A stretch of DNA of 64,000 bases from Rhodanobacter sp. L36 (lineage in GTDB: Bacteria; Pseudomonadota; Gammaproteobacteria; Xanthomonadales; Rhodanobacteraceae), in NCBI RefSeq assembly GCF_009765755.1, contig NZ_LMUV01000011.1, forward strand, positions 62,001 through 126,000. Direction: 5' to 3'. The position numbers were made by a program, and so were the translations under genes. Under the pieces are notes generated by a model, which was not told the origin of the DNA, made no database searches, and saw only the letters and a list, made by a program, of their open reading frames with translations. Below are positions 25,709 to 35,342 of this stretch, in pieces. Each line of letters begins with the position of its first letter. Within the stretch, counting starts at the first letter, position 1.

Positions 25709-26032
25709 TCAGCGTTGCAGAAGTTTCAGCTTGTCCGGTTTGTTTTCCCAGTCCTTCGCGTCGGCGGGGCTGTCCTTGCGCTCGGTGATCACCGGCCAGC
25801 CCTTGGCCAGTTCGGCATTCAGCGCGACGAACGATTCCTGGCCTGCCGGCACATCGTCCTCGGGATAGATCGCGTTGATCGGGCATTCCGGTTCGCACAA
25901 GGTGCAGTCGATGCACTCATCCGGATCGATCACGAGAAAATTGGGGCCTTCGTGGAAGGCGTCGACCGGACAGACCTCAACGCAATCGGTGTACTTGCAC
26001 TTGATGCAGTTGTCGATGACGACGAAAGTCAT
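25709..26032 (-). CDS. fdxA: Seven-iron ferredoxin FdxA
   Basis: The 107-residue protein has the [3Fe-4S]/[4Fe-4S] pattern [14 protein letters not shown] and [12 protein letters not shown], plus the long C-terminal extension ending KLKLLQR, typical of the FdxA group in proteobacteria. It is a cytoplasmic electron carrier. It converges with the bamC-like gene. Confidence 0.95.
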   Translation of the reverse strand: MTFVVIDNCIKCKYTDCVEVCPVDAFHEGPNFLVIDPDECIDCTLCEPECPINAIYPEDDVPAGQESFVALNAELAKGWPVITERKDSPADAKDWENKPDKLKLLQR

Positions 26033-26161
26033 GGGCGGTCTTCGGTGGTTTTCATGAAGAGTGCGGCGATGAATAACCGCTTCCGTTCTTCACTCGCTGA
26101 TGAGGCTGCAAGCTGTCACTTGTCGCAACGGTCGCCGCAATCATGGACGGCCAAAAACAAG

Positions 26162-26237
26162 TGGTGCTCCCTACGAGACTCGAACTCGTGTTCCCGCCTT
26201 GAGAGGGCAGTGTCCTGGGCCACTAGACGAAGGGAGC
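26162..26237 (-). tRNA. tRNA-Glu (anticodon CTC)
   Basis: The minus strand folds as a full cloverleaf: acceptor GCTCCCT/AGGGAGC, D-arm GTC...GAC, anticodon stem CTGCC/GGCGG with loop CTCTCAA (anticodon CTC, reading GAG), T-arm ACGAG-TTCGAGT-CTCGT, and encoded ACCA end. It is the only tRNA I found in the window. Confidence 0.95.
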
Positions 26238-26326
26238 GTTATCCTGCGAGGCGCGCTAGTATAACGGAATTGTCTCGTCCGGCAATGCTCTACGCGTGTC
26301 GTGCGAGGTAAAGTCTCGTCGATGCG

Positions 26327-27772
26327 ATGGCAACTCCACGGTTCGATTTCGTGCTGCCGGCGCCGCGACCCATCGAACACAAGGGCTCTATCGCCCGCAA
26401 GGATTCTGACCGCTTGAATCTCGAATCGAGGACGGACATCACGCCAGCGCTGCGGATCATTCCGCGCGATCAGCACACCATTTCGCGCAAGAACATCAGC
26501 AAAGCGGCGCTGCGTGTGCTGTATCGCCTGAACGAATCCGGCTATGCAGCGTATCTGGTGGGCGGCGCGGTGCGTGATCTGCTGCTGGGTTTGCAGCCGA
26601 AGGATTTCGACGTCGCCACCAACGCGACGCCCGACGAGGTCAAGAAGCTGTTTCGCAACTGCCGGCTCATCGGCCGTCGATTTCGTCTCGCGCACGTGGT
26701 GTTCGGTCCGGAGATCATCGAAGTCGCCACATTCCGCGGACTGGGTGAAGAAGGCGGTGAAGGTGATCGGCATATCGTCGACGGACGCATTGTTCGCGAC
26801 AACATCTGGGGTTCGATCGAGGAAGACGCGGTTCGCCGCGATTTCCGCGTCAACGCGCTCTATTACGACATCAGCGATTTTTCGGTGCGCGATTACGTCG
26901 GCGGCATGCAGGATCTGGAGGATCGCGCGCTTCGACTGATCGGTGATCCGGTCACTCGCTACCGCGAAGATCCGGTGCGCATGCTTCGCGCCGCGCGCCT
27001 CGCCGCCAAGCTCGACATGCGTATCGATGAAGCGGCCATGGCGCCGTTCGAAAGCGTTGGTCCGTTGCTGGCGGATGCCGCACCGGCCCGGCTGTTCGAC
27101 GAGTCGCTGAAGATGTTTTTGAGCGGCAACGGATTGAAGAGCTTTTGCATGCTCGAACACTGCGGCCTGCTCGGATTCCTGTTTCCGGCGACGGCGCGCG
27201 CGCTCAAGCGTGGTGACGAAGCGTTGCGTTCATTGGTCGAGCAGGGCTTGGCCAATACCGATGCACGCATTGCCGAAGGGAAGTCGGTGACGCCCGCGTT
27301 CCTTTTCGCCGTGCTGCTGTGGGGCGAAGTGCGCGATGTGGCGCACCACTGGATTGCGCGCGGCCAGGAAAGCAACGAGGCATGGGCGCGTGCCGCTGCG
27401 CAGGTTGTTGCCGAACAGTGCCAGCGTGTCGCGATCCCGCGACGTTTTACTTTCACCATGGAAGAGATCTGGTCGTTGCAGCCACGCTTCGAACAGATCC
27501 AGCGGAAACGCGTGTTCCGTTTGATGACGCATCCGCGTTTTCGCGCTGCATTCGATTTCCTGCTGCTGCGCGCTGGCGAATCGCCGGCGATGCTTGAACT
27601 GGGACAGTGGTGGGCGCATGCCCAGCAACTGCCGCAAGACGTGCTTTCCGCGGCACTGCCGGTTTCCGGCGGCAATTATCCAAGCGATCATGCGCCAACG
27701 CCCGCACTCGGCAAGCCGCCGAGGGCTCGCCGGCGTCGCCGCAAGCCCACCGATAAATCAGGTTCCGCGTGA
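26327..27772 (+). CDS. pcnB: Poly(A) polymerase I
   Basis: The 481-residue protein has the class II nucleotidyltransferase head GYAAYLVGGAVRDLLLG, the catalytic DFDVATNATPDEV, the RNA-binding RRDFRVNALYYDI and the flexible basic tail (PRARRRRRKPTD) typical of PcnB rather than CCA-adding enzyme. It adds poly(A) to RNA 3' ends and so promotes decay. The folK start overlaps its stop by 4 nt. Confidence 0.92.
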   Translation: MATPRFDFVLPAPRPIEHKGSIARKDSDRLNLESRTDITPALRIIPRDQHTISRKNISKAALRVLYRLNESGYAAYLVGGAVRDLLLGLQPKDFDVATNATPDEVKKLFRNCRLIGRRFRLAHVVFGPEIIEVATFRGLGEEGGEGDRHIVDGRIVRDNIWGSIEEDAVRRDFRVNALYYDISDFSVRDYVGGMQDLEDRALRLIGDPVTRYREDPVRMLRAARLAAKLDMRIDEAAMAPFESVGPLLADAAPARLFDESLKMFLSGNGLKSFCMLEHCGLLGFLFPATARALKRGDEALRSLVEQGLANTDARIAEGKSVTPAFLFAVLLWGEVRDVAHHWIARGQESNEAWARAAAQVVAEQCQRVAIPRRFTFTMEEIWSLQPRFEQIQRKRVFRLMTHPRFRAAFDFLLLRAGESPAMLELGQWWAHAQQLPQDVLSAALPVSGGNYPSDHAPTPALGKPPRARRRRRKPTDKSGSA

Positions 27773-28248
27773 CCCGAGCTTACGTCGCGTTGGGAAGCAA
27801 TCTCGACGATCCATCGCAGCAGGTGCGTCAGGCGTTGGAAGCGCTGGCTTCGCTGGCGGATACGCAGCTGTTGCAGCGTTCCCGTTTCTATCTCACGCCG
27901 CCGTGGGGCATTATCGAGCAACCGTCGTTCGTCAACGCGGTCGCTGAACTCGATACCGCATTGGCGCCACATGCCTTGCTGGATGCATTGCTGGACATTG
28001 AGCAGCGCGCTGGCCGCGTGCGTGGCGAGCGTAATGGCCCGCGCACGCTGGATCTGGATCTTCTGCATGTCGAAGGCGTGCAAATCAGTGACAAACGCCT
28101 GACGTTGCCGCATCCGCGCATGGTGGAGCGCGCATTCGTGCTGCTGCCGTTGCACGATGTCGCGCCCGATTTGGCACTGCCTGGAAACGTCACCGTGGCG
28201 CAGCGCCTGCAGCAGCTGGATCTTGCCGGCATCGAAAGATTGCCTTGA
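27769..28248 (+). CDS. folK: 2-amino-4-hydroxy-6-hydroxymethyldihydropteridine pyrophosphokinase
   Basis: The 159-residue protein has the HPPK signatures AYVALGSNL at the start and RNGPRTLDLDLL (the HPPK pattern with the paired metal-binding aspartates) at about residues 88-99, followed by LPHPRM. It transfers pyrophosphate from ATP to the pterin in folate synthesis. The GTG start overlaps the pcnB stop as GTGA. The pcnB-folK-panB order is common in gammaproteobacteria. Confidence 0.95.
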   Translation: MTRAYVALGSNLDDPSQQVRQALEALASLADTQLLQRSRFYLTPPWGIIEQPSFVNAVAELDTALAPHALLDALLDIEQRAGRVRGERNGPRTLDLDLLHVEGVQISDKRLTLPHPRMVERAFVLLPLHDVAPDLALPGNVTVAQRLQQLDLAGIERLP

Positions 28249-28311
28249 GCCATCGTCGCGACGCGCCGGATAATGGGCGTTCGCATCTTCCTCCATGCAC
28301 CAGGAATCGCC

Positions 28312-29142
28312 GTGTACGTGCAGAACGCCAGTGCCCCCGAACGCAAGCCGGTGACCGTTCCCGGTTTGCATGTGATGAAAGCGCAGGGACAGCGCATCGT
28401 CATGCTCACGGCCTACGACGCGAGCTTTGCCTGGCAGCTCGATGCGGCTGGCGTGGACGTTGCGCTCGTGGGCGATTCGCTGGGTATGGTGATCCAGGGA
28501 CATCGCAGCACGTTGCCGGTAACACTGGATCACATGGTCTATCACACGTCCGCCGTAGCTCGCGGACTGTCGACTGCCATGCTCATCGCGGATCTGCCGT
28601 TCATGGCCGATCGCGATTTGAGTCATGTGCTGGAAGCGGGCGCGAGACTGGTGGGCGAAGCCGGCGCGGCGATGGTGAAGATCGAAGGCGCTGCGCCGCA
28701 CGTTCTGGATGCGATCTCGGCACTCACCGTGCGCGCCATTCCGGTGTGCGCGCATCTCGGCCTTACGCCGCAATCGGTGCACAAGTTTGGCGGTTTTCGC
28801 ATCCAGGGTCGCGAGCAGGCCGATGCCGATCGCGTGCTGGCTGAAGCACAAGAGGTTCAGGCAGCGGGCGCGGATTTGCTGGTGCTCGAAGGCGTGCCGT
28901 CATCGCTGGGCAAGCGGGTCACCGCCGCGATGTCCATACCGGTGATCGGTATCGGCGCCGGCCCCGATTGCGACGGCCAAGTGCTCGTGATCCACGACAT
29001 GCTCGGCATCACGCCTGGCAAGCGGCCGAAATTTAGCAAGGATTTTCTCGCCGGCCGCGACTCTGTCGCTGCGGCCATTGCCGCTTACGCCGATGAAGTG
29101 CGCAGTGGCGCATTTCCGGCACCCGAACACAGCTTCAAGTAA
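28312..29142 (+). CDS. panB: 3-methyl-2-oxobutanoate hydroxymethyltransferase
   Basis: About 276 residues with the PanB blocks [27 protein letters not shown] (metal site), [19 protein letters not shown] and [15 protein letters not shown]. It makes ketopantoate from 2-oxoisovalerate and methylene-THF. I prefer GTG 28312 with AGGA upstream, since the extra N-terminus from ATG 28273 (39 nt upstream) is not family-like. Confidence 0.93.
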   Translation: MYVQNASAPERKPVTVPGLHVMKAQGQRIVMLTAYDASFAWQLDAAGVDVALVGDSLGMVIQGHRSTLPVTLDHMVYHTSAVARGLSTAMLIADLPFMADRDLSHVLEAGARLVGEAGAAMVKIEGAAPHVLDAISALTVRAIPVCAHLGLTPQSVHKFGGFRIQGREQADADRVLAEAQEVQAAGADLLVLEGVPSSLGKRVTAAMSIPVIGIGAGPDCDGQVLVIHDMLGITPGKRPKFSKDFLAGRDSVAAAIAAYADEVRSGAFPAPEHSFK

Positions 29143-29155
29143 TCGCGAGCCAGCC

Positions 29156-30001
29156 ATGCAAACCGTTCAGGACGTACCCGCGCTGCGCGCCGCGATTCGC
29201 GGCTGGCGCTCCAAGGGCGAGACGGTCGGCTTCGTGCCGACCATGGGCAATCTGCATGCGGGTCATCAGTCGTTGATCAAGCTGGCGCGCGCGCGAACGG
29301 AACGCGTGGTTGCCAGCGTGTTCGTCAATCCCACGCAGTTCGGTCCCAACGAGGATTTCGAGCGCTATCCGCGCACGTTGCTGCAGGACCAGACGGCATT
29401 GACCGACGAAGGCTGCGACCTGTTGTTTGCGCCGGAGGTGGCAACGATCTATCCCTTTGGCGCGGACCAGAGCGTCAGCCTGCGCGTGCCACAGATCACC
29501 GACACACTGGAAGGCGCGCATCGACCGACGCATTTCGATGGCGTCGCCACGGTGGTTTGCAAACTTTTCAACCTGGTGCAGCCGGACATCGCGATTTTCG
29601 GGCAGAAGGATTTCCAACAGCTCAAGGTGATCGAGCGCATGGTGCGCGATCTGTCGCTTCCGGTGAAGGTCATGTCCGCACCCACCTTGCGTGCGGACGA
29701 CGGCCTCGCGCTCAGTTCGCGCAACCAGTATTTGTCCGCCGAGGAACGCGCGCGCGCACCGCTGATCCACGACACCCTGAATAAGATGCGCGACTTGGTT
29801 GGCAAGGGACACGCTTGGCGCGCCATCGAGCAGATGGCCACGGCACGACTGCTTCGGGCGGGATTCGCCCCGGACTATGCGGTGATTCGTCGCGCCGAAG
29901 ACTTGGCGGAGCCAGCGGACGGCCAGAATGACGGGCTGATCGCGCTGATTGCCGCGCGCATGGGCAACACACGCCTCATCGACAACTTGCTGTTCGGCTG
30001 A
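29156..30001 (+). CDS. panC: Pantothenate synthetase
   Basis: The 281-residue protein has the nucleotidyltransferase-fold motifs VPTMGNLHAGHQSLI, FVNPTQFGPNEDF, FGQKDFQQL and LALSSRNQYLS, all expected for PanC. It joins pantoate and beta-alanine using ATP. ATG 29156 follows the panB stop by 13 nt. Confidence 0.95.
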   Translation: MQTVQDVPALRAAIRGWRSKGETVGFVPTMGNLHAGHQSLIKLARARTERVVASVFVNPTQFGPNEDFERYPRTLLQDQTALTDEGCDLLFAPEVATIYPFGADQSVSLRVPQITDTLEGAHRPTHFDGVATVVCKLFNLVQPDIAIFGQKDFQQLKVIERMVRDLSLPVKVMSAPTLRADDGLALSSRNQYLSAEERARAPLIHDTLNKMRDLVGKGHAWRAIEQMATARLLRAGFAPDYAVIRRAEDLAEPADGQNDGLIALIAARMGNTRLIDNLLFG

Positions 30002-30101
30002 GCGGCCCCTATATCGTGCCCGAATACGCGGATGTTGCGGCGCAGCGTCTACGGTTCGATAATCGCCGCCTTTGCAGGCCGTCCCTGCGGGAAAGAACGT
30101 C

Positions 30102-30497
30102 ATGCACCTGAATATGCTCAAGGCAAAAATCCACCGCGCCACCGTGACGCATGCTGAACTTCACTACGAAGGCTCGATCGCGATCGACGGCTTGCTGCTG
30201 GACGCGTCGGGCATCCGCGAGTACGAGCAGATCCACGCCTGGAACATCAACAACGGCAAGCGTTTCGTGACGTACGCGCTGCGTGCGGAAGAAGGCTCGG
30301 GCATCATTTCGGTGAACGGCAGCGCAGCCCATCGCGCGCAGCCGGGTGATCTGGTGATCATCGCCGCGTTCGCCCAGTTCAGCGAAGCGGAGCTGGAGAA
30401 ATTCCAGCCGACGCTGGTCTACATCGGTGAAGGCAATCGCATCAGCCACACCAATCGCTCGATCCCGAAACAGATGGCGGCCGCTGTCGCTGCGTAA
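30102..30497 (+). CDS. panD: Aspartate 1-decarboxylase
   Basis: The 131-residue protein has the PanD start [25 protein letters not shown]; self-cleavage between G and S of YEGS makes the pyruvoyl cofactor. [11 protein letters not shown] and [17 protein letters not shown] match the family. It supplies beta-alanine for PanC. ATG 30102 (MHLNMLKAK) is used; ATG 30114 is also possible. It is the last gene of the pantothenate run and converges with queG. Confidence 0.95.
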   Translation: MHLNMLKAKIHRATVTHAELHYEGSIAIDGLLLDASGIREYEQIHAWNINNGKRFVTYALRAEEGSGIISVNGSAAHRAQPGDLVIIAAFAQFSEAELEKFQPTLVYIGEGNRISHTNRSIPKQMAAAVAA

Positions 30498-30504
30498 ATG
30501 CGAG

Positions 30505-30523
30505 GCGTCAGCGATGCTGACGC
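30505..30523. terminator. Hairpin between convergent panD and queG
   Basis: GCGTCAGC (30505-30512) and GCTGACGC (30516-30523) form a perfect 8-bp stem with a 3-nt loop, overlapping the queG stop. An outer pair, CTGTCGC (30484-30490) and GCGACAG (30522-30528), could form an alternative stem. No T-run is present. Confidence 0.45.
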
Positions 30524-31605
30524 GACAGCGCCCATGTCACGTGTTCGCGCACGATCGACGAGGCATCGTTGGCGCGAGCATTCAATGCATCGCGCGCAAC
30601 AGCAGAAGGCGGTGCATTTCCCAACGCCACCGCGATATTGCGTAGCCATCCTTCATAACCGGTACGGCGGATCGCCATGCCTTCCGTGCGTTTGAGGAAT
30701 TCCTGCTCGCCCCAGCCGAACAGTTCGACCAGTTTGGCGCCATCGAGACGATGGCGAGGTGCGAAATCCGGCTCAGCCGTGGCTTGCGCAAACTTGTTCC
30801 ATGGGCAGATCAGCTGGCAATCATCGCAACCGAAAATGCGATTGCCCATCGGCGCGCGAAGTTCTTCCGGAATGCTGCCCTTGAGCTCGATCGTCAGATA
30901 GGAAATGCATCGGCGTGCGTCCAGCCGATACGGGCCGAGGATCGCCTGCGTCGGACAGATTTCGATGCACCGATTGCAACTGCCGCAGTGCGCGCTGGCC
31001 GGCTCGTCCACCGGCAAGGGCAGATCGGTATAAAGCTCGCCGAGAAAAAAATATGAGCCGGCGCGGCGATTGATCAGCACCGTATGCTTGCCGATCCAGC
31101 CGAGTCCGGCGTTGCGCGCGAGGGCCTTTTCCAGCACAGGCGCAGAATCGACATAGGCGCGATACCCGAAATCGCCGACCACATCATGGATGCGCCCGGC
31201 CAATTGCTGCAGCCGGTTTCGCATGAGCTTGTGATAGTCGCGGCCGAGCGCGTAACGCGCAACGTAGCCTGTTTCGCCATCTGCCAAGACATCCCAGGCA
31301 TTGGACGTGCCGGGCGGGATGTAATCCATGCGCACCGAAATGACGCGCTGCGTGCCGGGTTCCAACTCGGCGGGGCGGCTGCGTTTGGCGCCATGTCGTG
31401 CCATGTATTCCATTTCGCCGTGATGCCCGCTTTCGAGCCAGTGTTCGAGATGGCGTTCGTCGCCGCCAAGATCGGTGCCGCTGATGCCGGTGTCCGCGAA
31501 ACCCAGTTCGGCAGCCCAGCGTTTGATGTCGCGGGCGAGCGCGGCGTAGTCGTGGGTGTGTTGGTCATCGACGGCAGGCATCCACTCATTGTAGATGTTG
31601 TGCAT
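30508..31605 (-). CDS. queG: Epoxyqueuosine reductase
   Basis: The protein (365 residues from ATG 31605, 357 from ATG 31581) has the QueG cobalamin-binding N-terminal region (YVDSAPVLEKALARNAGLGWIGKHT) and two [4Fe-4S] motifs, CGSCNRCIEICPTQ and CDDCQLICPWNK, then a HEAT-like C-terminus. It reduces epoxyqueuosine to queuosine in tRNA. Neither start has a Shine-Dalgarno; 31581 is closer to the E. coli length, while 31605 lies inside the palindrome shared with nnrE. Confidence 0.93.
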   Translation of the reverse strand: MHNIYNEWMPAVDDQHTHDYAALARDIKRWAAELGFADTGISGTDLGGDERHLEHWLESGHHGEMEYMARHGAKRSRPAELEPGTQRVISVRMDYIPPGTSNAWDVLADGETGYVARYALGRDYHKLMRNRLQQLAGRIHDVVGDFGYRAYVDSAPVLEKALARNAGLGWIGKHTVLINRRAGSYFFLGELYTDLPLPVDEPASAHCGSCNRCIEICPTQAILGPYRLDARRCISYLTIELKGSIPEELRAPMGNRIFGCDDCQLICPWNKFAQATAEPDFAPRHRLDGAKLVELFGWGEQEFLKRTEGMAIRRTGYEGWLRNIAVALGNAPPSAVARDALNARANDASSIVREHVTWALSRQHR

Positions 31606-31627
31606 GCCTATAATTCGGCATGCACAA
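31598..31627. promoter_or_regulatory. Palindrome with embedded -10 between divergent queG and nnrE
   Basis: TTGTGCATGCC (31598-31608) and GGCATGCACAA (31617-31627) are perfect 11-bp inverted arms separated by TATAATTC. The spacer carries a consensus -10 TATAAT (31609-31614) for the plus strand, ending 5 nt before the nnrE ATG at 31620. The right arm contains the nnrE start codon and the left arm the upstream queG start codon. Confidence 0.65.
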
Positions 31628-33110
31628 TCATTCACACCGTCGCGGCCTGTACACCGTTGAGCAGATGCGCACGCTTGAAAGTGAGGCGCGCGCGACACTT
31701 GAAATTTCCGGACCGGACCTCATGCGCCGCGCGGCGCGCGCAGCACTTAATGACTTGCGCCGACGCTGGCCGCAGGCGAACCGCATCGGCGTCTATTGTG
31801 GTCCTGGCAACAACGGCGGCGATGGATTTCTACTGGCCGTGCTGTTGCGTGAAACGGGCCTGCGCGTGAGCGTGATGGCGACAACGACCTTATCTGGTGG
31901 CGATGCAACGCATGCTCGCGACGAATGGACGTCCAATGGCGGCGAGATTTTACTTTGGGGCGAGCAAGTTGATTTATCCGATGCAGACCTTCATGTGGAT
32001 GCGCTCTATGGCATCGGACTCAATCGCGCTCCCGATCCGTCCATCGCTTCCCTGATTGAACGGATCAATGCCAGCAAGCAGCCGACGTTCGCTTTGGACG
32101 TGCCATCCGGATTGAACGCCGACACCGGTGATTGCGCCGGAACAGCAATACGCGCAGATGCCACCATCACCTTCATCGCGGACAAGCGTGGTCTGCATAC
32201 CGGACGAGCAGCTGATCACGCAGGCGAGATCGAACTGGCGACGCTCGGCGTACCGGAAAGCAGTCGGCCGAGCCTGCAGCCGGACGCAGCGCTGCTTGTC
32301 GCCGAATCGCTGCCGCCGCGCGCGCGCTATGCCAACAAAGGCAACAACGGCCATGTGCTGGTGATCGGCGGCGACCACGGCATGGCCGGCGCGGCAAGGC
32401 TTGCGGGCGAATCGGCCTTGCGAGTTGGCGCAGGCCTGGTCAGCGTCGCCACGCGCGCTTCGCACATCGCGTCGATGAACGCCGCGCGCCCTGAGTTGAT
32501 GGCGCATGCGGTCGAGGATGCCAGCGCGCTTGAAAGCATGCTGAAGCGCGCCACCGTACTGGCGTTGGGTCCGGGGCTTGGCGATTCCGCGTGGAGCAAG
32601 GCGCTCTGGTCAATGGCGCTGGATGCGTCAAAGTCGCTGGTGCTAGATGCGGATGGGCTCAACCTGCTTGCAAAGAATCCTCGGGTTTTCTCTTCGCCGA
32701 CGGTGCTGACACCGCATCCCGGCGAGGCAGCGCGTTTGCTCGGAAAGAAGACGGTCGATATCGAAAAAGATCGCTTCGCCGCTGCGCGCGAGCTGGCGAA
32801 AAAATACTCGGCGGTCGTCGTTCTGAAAGGTTCGGGCAGTTTGATTGCCGATCCAAATGGACGTCTGGACGTCTGTCCGTGGGGAAACCCCGGCATGGCC
32901 TCCGGTGGCATGGGAGATCTGCTGACCGGCGTCGTTGCCGCCCTGCTGGCGCAAGGTTGTCCGCCATGGGAAGCGGCATGCCTTGGTGTGAGCCTGCATG
33001 CGCGCGCTGGTGACGTGGCCGCGCGAAACGGAGAACGCGGGTTGCTGGCCAGCGATCTGCTCGCGCCATTGCGGGTGCTGGTCAACGGCGTGGCGGACGA
33101 CCATGGCTGA
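31620..33110 (+). CDS. nnrE-nnrD: Bifunctional NAD(P)HX epimerase / ADP-dependent NAD(P)HX dehydratase
   Basis: The 496-residue protein joins a YjeF_N epimerase domain (YCGPGNNGGDGFLLAVLL, about residues 58-75; ALDVPSGLNADTG) to a ribokinase-like dehydratase domain (NKGNNGHVLVIGGDHGMAGAARLA, ALGPGLG, LTPHPGEAARLL, NPGMASGGMGDLLTGV). It repairs hydrated NADH and NADPH. ATG 31620 has no Shine-Dalgarno and lies 5 nt after a consensus -10, which suggests a leaderless mRNA. tsaE overlaps its end. Confidence 0.93.
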   Translation: MHNHSHRRGLYTVEQMRTLESEARATLEISGPDLMRRAARAALNDLRRRWPQANRIGVYCGPGNNGGDGFLLAVLLRETGLRVSVMATTTLSGGDATHARDEWTSNGGEILLWGEQVDLSDADLHVDALYGIGLNRAPDPSIASLIERINASKQPTFALDVPSGLNADTGDCAGTAIRADATITFIADKRGLHTGRAADHAGEIELATLGVPESSRPSLQPDAALLVAESLPPRARYANKGNNGHVLVIGGDHGMAGAARLAGESALRVGAGLVSVATRASHIASMNAARPELMAHAVEDASALESMLKRATVLALGPGLGDSAWSKALWSMALDASKSLVLDADGLNLLAKNPRVFSSPTVLTPHPGEAARLLGKKTVDIEKDRFAAARELAKKYSAVVVLKGSGSLIADPNGRLDVCPWGNPGMASGGMGDLLTGVVAALLAQGCPPWEAACLGVSLHARAGDVAARNGERGLLASDLLAPLRVLVNGVADDHG

Positions 33111-33582
33111 AAGCAACGCGTTCGAAGGATTTTTGGCTCTGTCCGATGAAGCGGCTACGGGCGCATTCGCCCAGCGGTTGGCCATGGCGCTGGACGGCGG
33201 CATGGTGATCTACCTGCACGGCCCGCTCGGCGCGGGTAAAACCAGTTTCGCCCGTGCCTTGCTGACGGACCTCGGGGCAGGGGAGCGCATCAAGAGTCCA
33301 ACCTACAGCCTGATCGAAGGCTACGAGATCGATGGTCGCCCGGCATGGCATCTGGATCTTTACCGCATCGCCGATCCCGGCGAGCTGGAATGGCTGGGAC
33401 TGGATGCCCTTTCCGAAGAGTCCGCACTGGTCCTGGTCGAATGGCCTGAACGCGGCGCGGGCGCATTGCCGATGGCTGATATCCACTTCCGGATGGAATA
33501 CAGCGGAGACGGGCGTCGCGCGCAACTGAGCGCCGCCACGGTGCGAGGTGATCGTCTGCTGCACCGTCTGCACATTCCGTAA
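33103..33582 (+). CDS. tsaE: tRNA threonylcarbamoyladenosine biosynthesis ATPase TsaE
   Basis: The 159-residue protein has Walker A HGPLGAGKTSFARALL, the switch-like SPTYSLIEGYE, HLDLYRIADPGELEWLG and the Walker B-like LVLVEWPERG. It is the ATPase that supports TsaB-TsaD in making t6A at position 37 of ANN-reading tRNAs. Its ATG overlaps the nnrE stop by 8 nt. The order nnrE-tsaE-amidase-mutL is conserved among gammaproteobacteria. Confidence 0.95.
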   Translation: MAESNAFEGFLALSDEAATGAFAQRLAMALDGGMVIYLHGPLGAGKTSFARALLTDLGAGERIKSPTYSLIEGYEIDGRPAWHLDLYRIADPGELEWLGLDALSEESALVLVEWPERGAGALPMADIHFRMEYSGDGRRAQLSAATVRGDRLLHRLHIP

Positions 33583-33653
33583 GGCTAAGTGCCTGCCTGA
33601 AATGGAAAAACTGACGACTGGGCTCGGCGGTCCAACTTGGCCTTGCTGGATGG

Positions 33654-33672
33654 CAGTTACAGGCGGTAACTG
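33654..33672. repeat. Short inverted repeat upstream of the amidase gene
   Basis: CAGTTAC (33654-33660) and GTAACTG (33666-33672) are perfect arms around AGGCG in the 170-bp gap between tsaE and the amidase. It could be an operator or the tsaE 3' hairpin; there is no T-run. Confidence 0.4.
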
Positions 33673-33752
33673 GATATAACCTGACGAATGCCTTGCAGGT
33701 CATGGATATTCAAGGGAAAACAGTATTGCATTCCCCGAATGAGTGCGCTTCA

Positions 33753-35306
33753 ATGCGCCGCATGAGTAGATCCCTGATCAGCTTGTATGGTTTTGTCGCC
33801 GCAGCGCTTCTGCTCGCGGTCGTCGGCTGCCCGGTTCGCGCGGCGGATCTGAAGAACGCCAGGGTCTGGGCCGGGCCCGAATACACCCGCGTGGTGATCG
33901 TCGCTTCCGGCCCGCTGAAATACACGATCAACCAGCAGAGCGGCCAGTTCGTGGTCGACCTTGCCAATAGCCGTGTGCTCGAAAGCTTCTCCGATCCGAC
34001 GGCGCAGGGCCTGTACCGCGGCATGAGCCATTCGCGTATGGGCAACCATCTGCAGATCAAGGCCAAGATCAATTCCAACATCCGGCTGAAGAGCTTCGTG
34101 CTGGCGCCCGCCGCAGGCAGCGATTATCGACTGGTACTCGATCTGTATCCCGGCAAAGGCGATTCTTCGGCCAAACCCGTTGCTCAAGTTGACGATGACA
34201 GCGACTCAGCGCCGGTCAGTGTGGCCGCCGAGCCGGTGATCAGCCATGCCGGCCACGTCAGAACTACGCACAGCAGCAGGGTGGCGACCGAGCAGGCTGC
34301 GGCCATGCTCGATGGACAACGCCAGGTGATCGTCGCAATCGATGCGGGTCATGGCGGCAAGGATCAGGGTGCGCACGGCCCGGATGGCACGCTGGAAAAG
34401 AACGTCACGCTGGCGGTAGCCCGCAGTCTCGCGGCGCAGATCAATCGCCAGCCCGGCATGAAGGCCGTGCTGACGCGTGATGGAGATTTCTTCATTCCCC
34501 TGGCGCAGCGTTACAACATCGCGCGCGAGAACAACGCCGATCTGTTCGTGGCGATCCATGCCGACTCGTTCACCAGCGACGACGCTCGCGGGTCATCCGT
34601 CTGGGTGCTGTCGCCGCGCGGCAAAACAAGTACCGCTGCGCGCTGGCTGGCGGACGGACAGAACAGGGTGGATCTGATCGGCGGCGTCACGCTGGATGAC
34701 AAAAACGATGCACTCGCCAAAGTTCTGATGGATCTGCAGCAAGGTTGGGCAATGCAGGCGAGCGAAGTGGTGGCTGGCAATGTGCTCAAGGCGCTTGGTC
34801 AACTGGGTCCGACCCATCGCGGCTACGTCGAGCGCGCCAATTTCGTGGTGCTGCGCTCGCCCGACGTGCCTTCGATCCTTGTGGAGACGGCCTTCATCAG
34901 TAATCCGGCCGAAGAGCGCAAGCTGCGCGATCCGGATCACCAGAAGCAACTCGCCGAAGCGGTCATGGCCGGCGTGAAAAACTATTTCGAATCCACGCCT
35001 CCGCCGGGCACATGGTTTGCGGCCGACGCTGCGCGCCGCAATGGCGTCGACGTTTCGCCGCGCAGAGTGGCAATCGTCCAGCAGAGCGTAGTGAAGCCCG
35101 CGATGACCAGCCACGTCACGTTGGCCAGCAATATGTCGCCGCCGGCCGATGCTGGTGTGCGCGATCTGCATCGCGTGGGTCGCGGCGAAAGCCTGCGCAG
35201 CATCGCGCGGCAATATGGCATCAGCGTGGGCGCGCTCAAAAATGCCAACCAACTCGATACCGAAGCCGTACACGCCGGCGCGGTGCTGACGATTCCGGCC
35301 GGCTGA
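33753..35306 (+). CDS. N-acetylmuramoyl-L-alanine amidase with AMIN and LysM domains (AmiC/AmiB type)
   Basis: The 517-residue protein has a signal peptide (SLISLYGFVAAALLLAVV, then VRAAD), an AMIN domain (about residues 32-140), an Amidase_3 zinc domain (IAIDAGHGGKDQGA, FVAIHADSF, VLVETAFISNPAEE) and a C-terminal LysM (HRVGRGESLRSIARQYGISVGALKNANQL). It cleaves septal peptidoglycan stem peptides in the periplasm for cell separation. ATG 33753 is chosen because it opens at the signal peptide; ATG 33702 would add 17 residues. Confidence 0.92.
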   Translation: MRRMSRSLISLYGFVAAALLLAVVGCPVRAADLKNARVWAGPEYTRVVIVASGPLKYTINQQSGQFVVDLANSRVLESFSDPTAQGLYRGMSHSRMGNHLQIKAKINSNIRLKSFVLAPAAGSDYRLVLDLYPGKGDSSAKPVAQVDDDSDSAPVSVAAEPVISHAGHVRTTHSSRVATEQAAAMLDGQRQVIVAIDAGHGGKDQGAHGPDGTLEKNVTLAVARSLAAQINRQPGMKAVLTRDGDFFIPLAQRYNIARENNADLFVAIHADSFTSDDARGSSVWVLSPRGKTSTAARWLADGQNRVDLIGGVTLDDKNDALAKVLMDLQQGWAMQASEVVAGNVLKALGQLGPTHRGYVERANFVVLRSPDVPSILVETAFISNPAEERKLRDPDHQKQLAEAVMAGVKNYFESTPPPGTWFAADAARRNGVDVSPRRVAIVQQSVVKPAMTSHVTLASNMSPPADAGVRDLHRVGRGESLRSIARQYGISVGALKNANQLDTEAVHAGAVLTIPAG

Positions 35307-35342
35307 GAAGTCGCAGCGAGCGTTCGCTGTTAAAGTTCGCGG

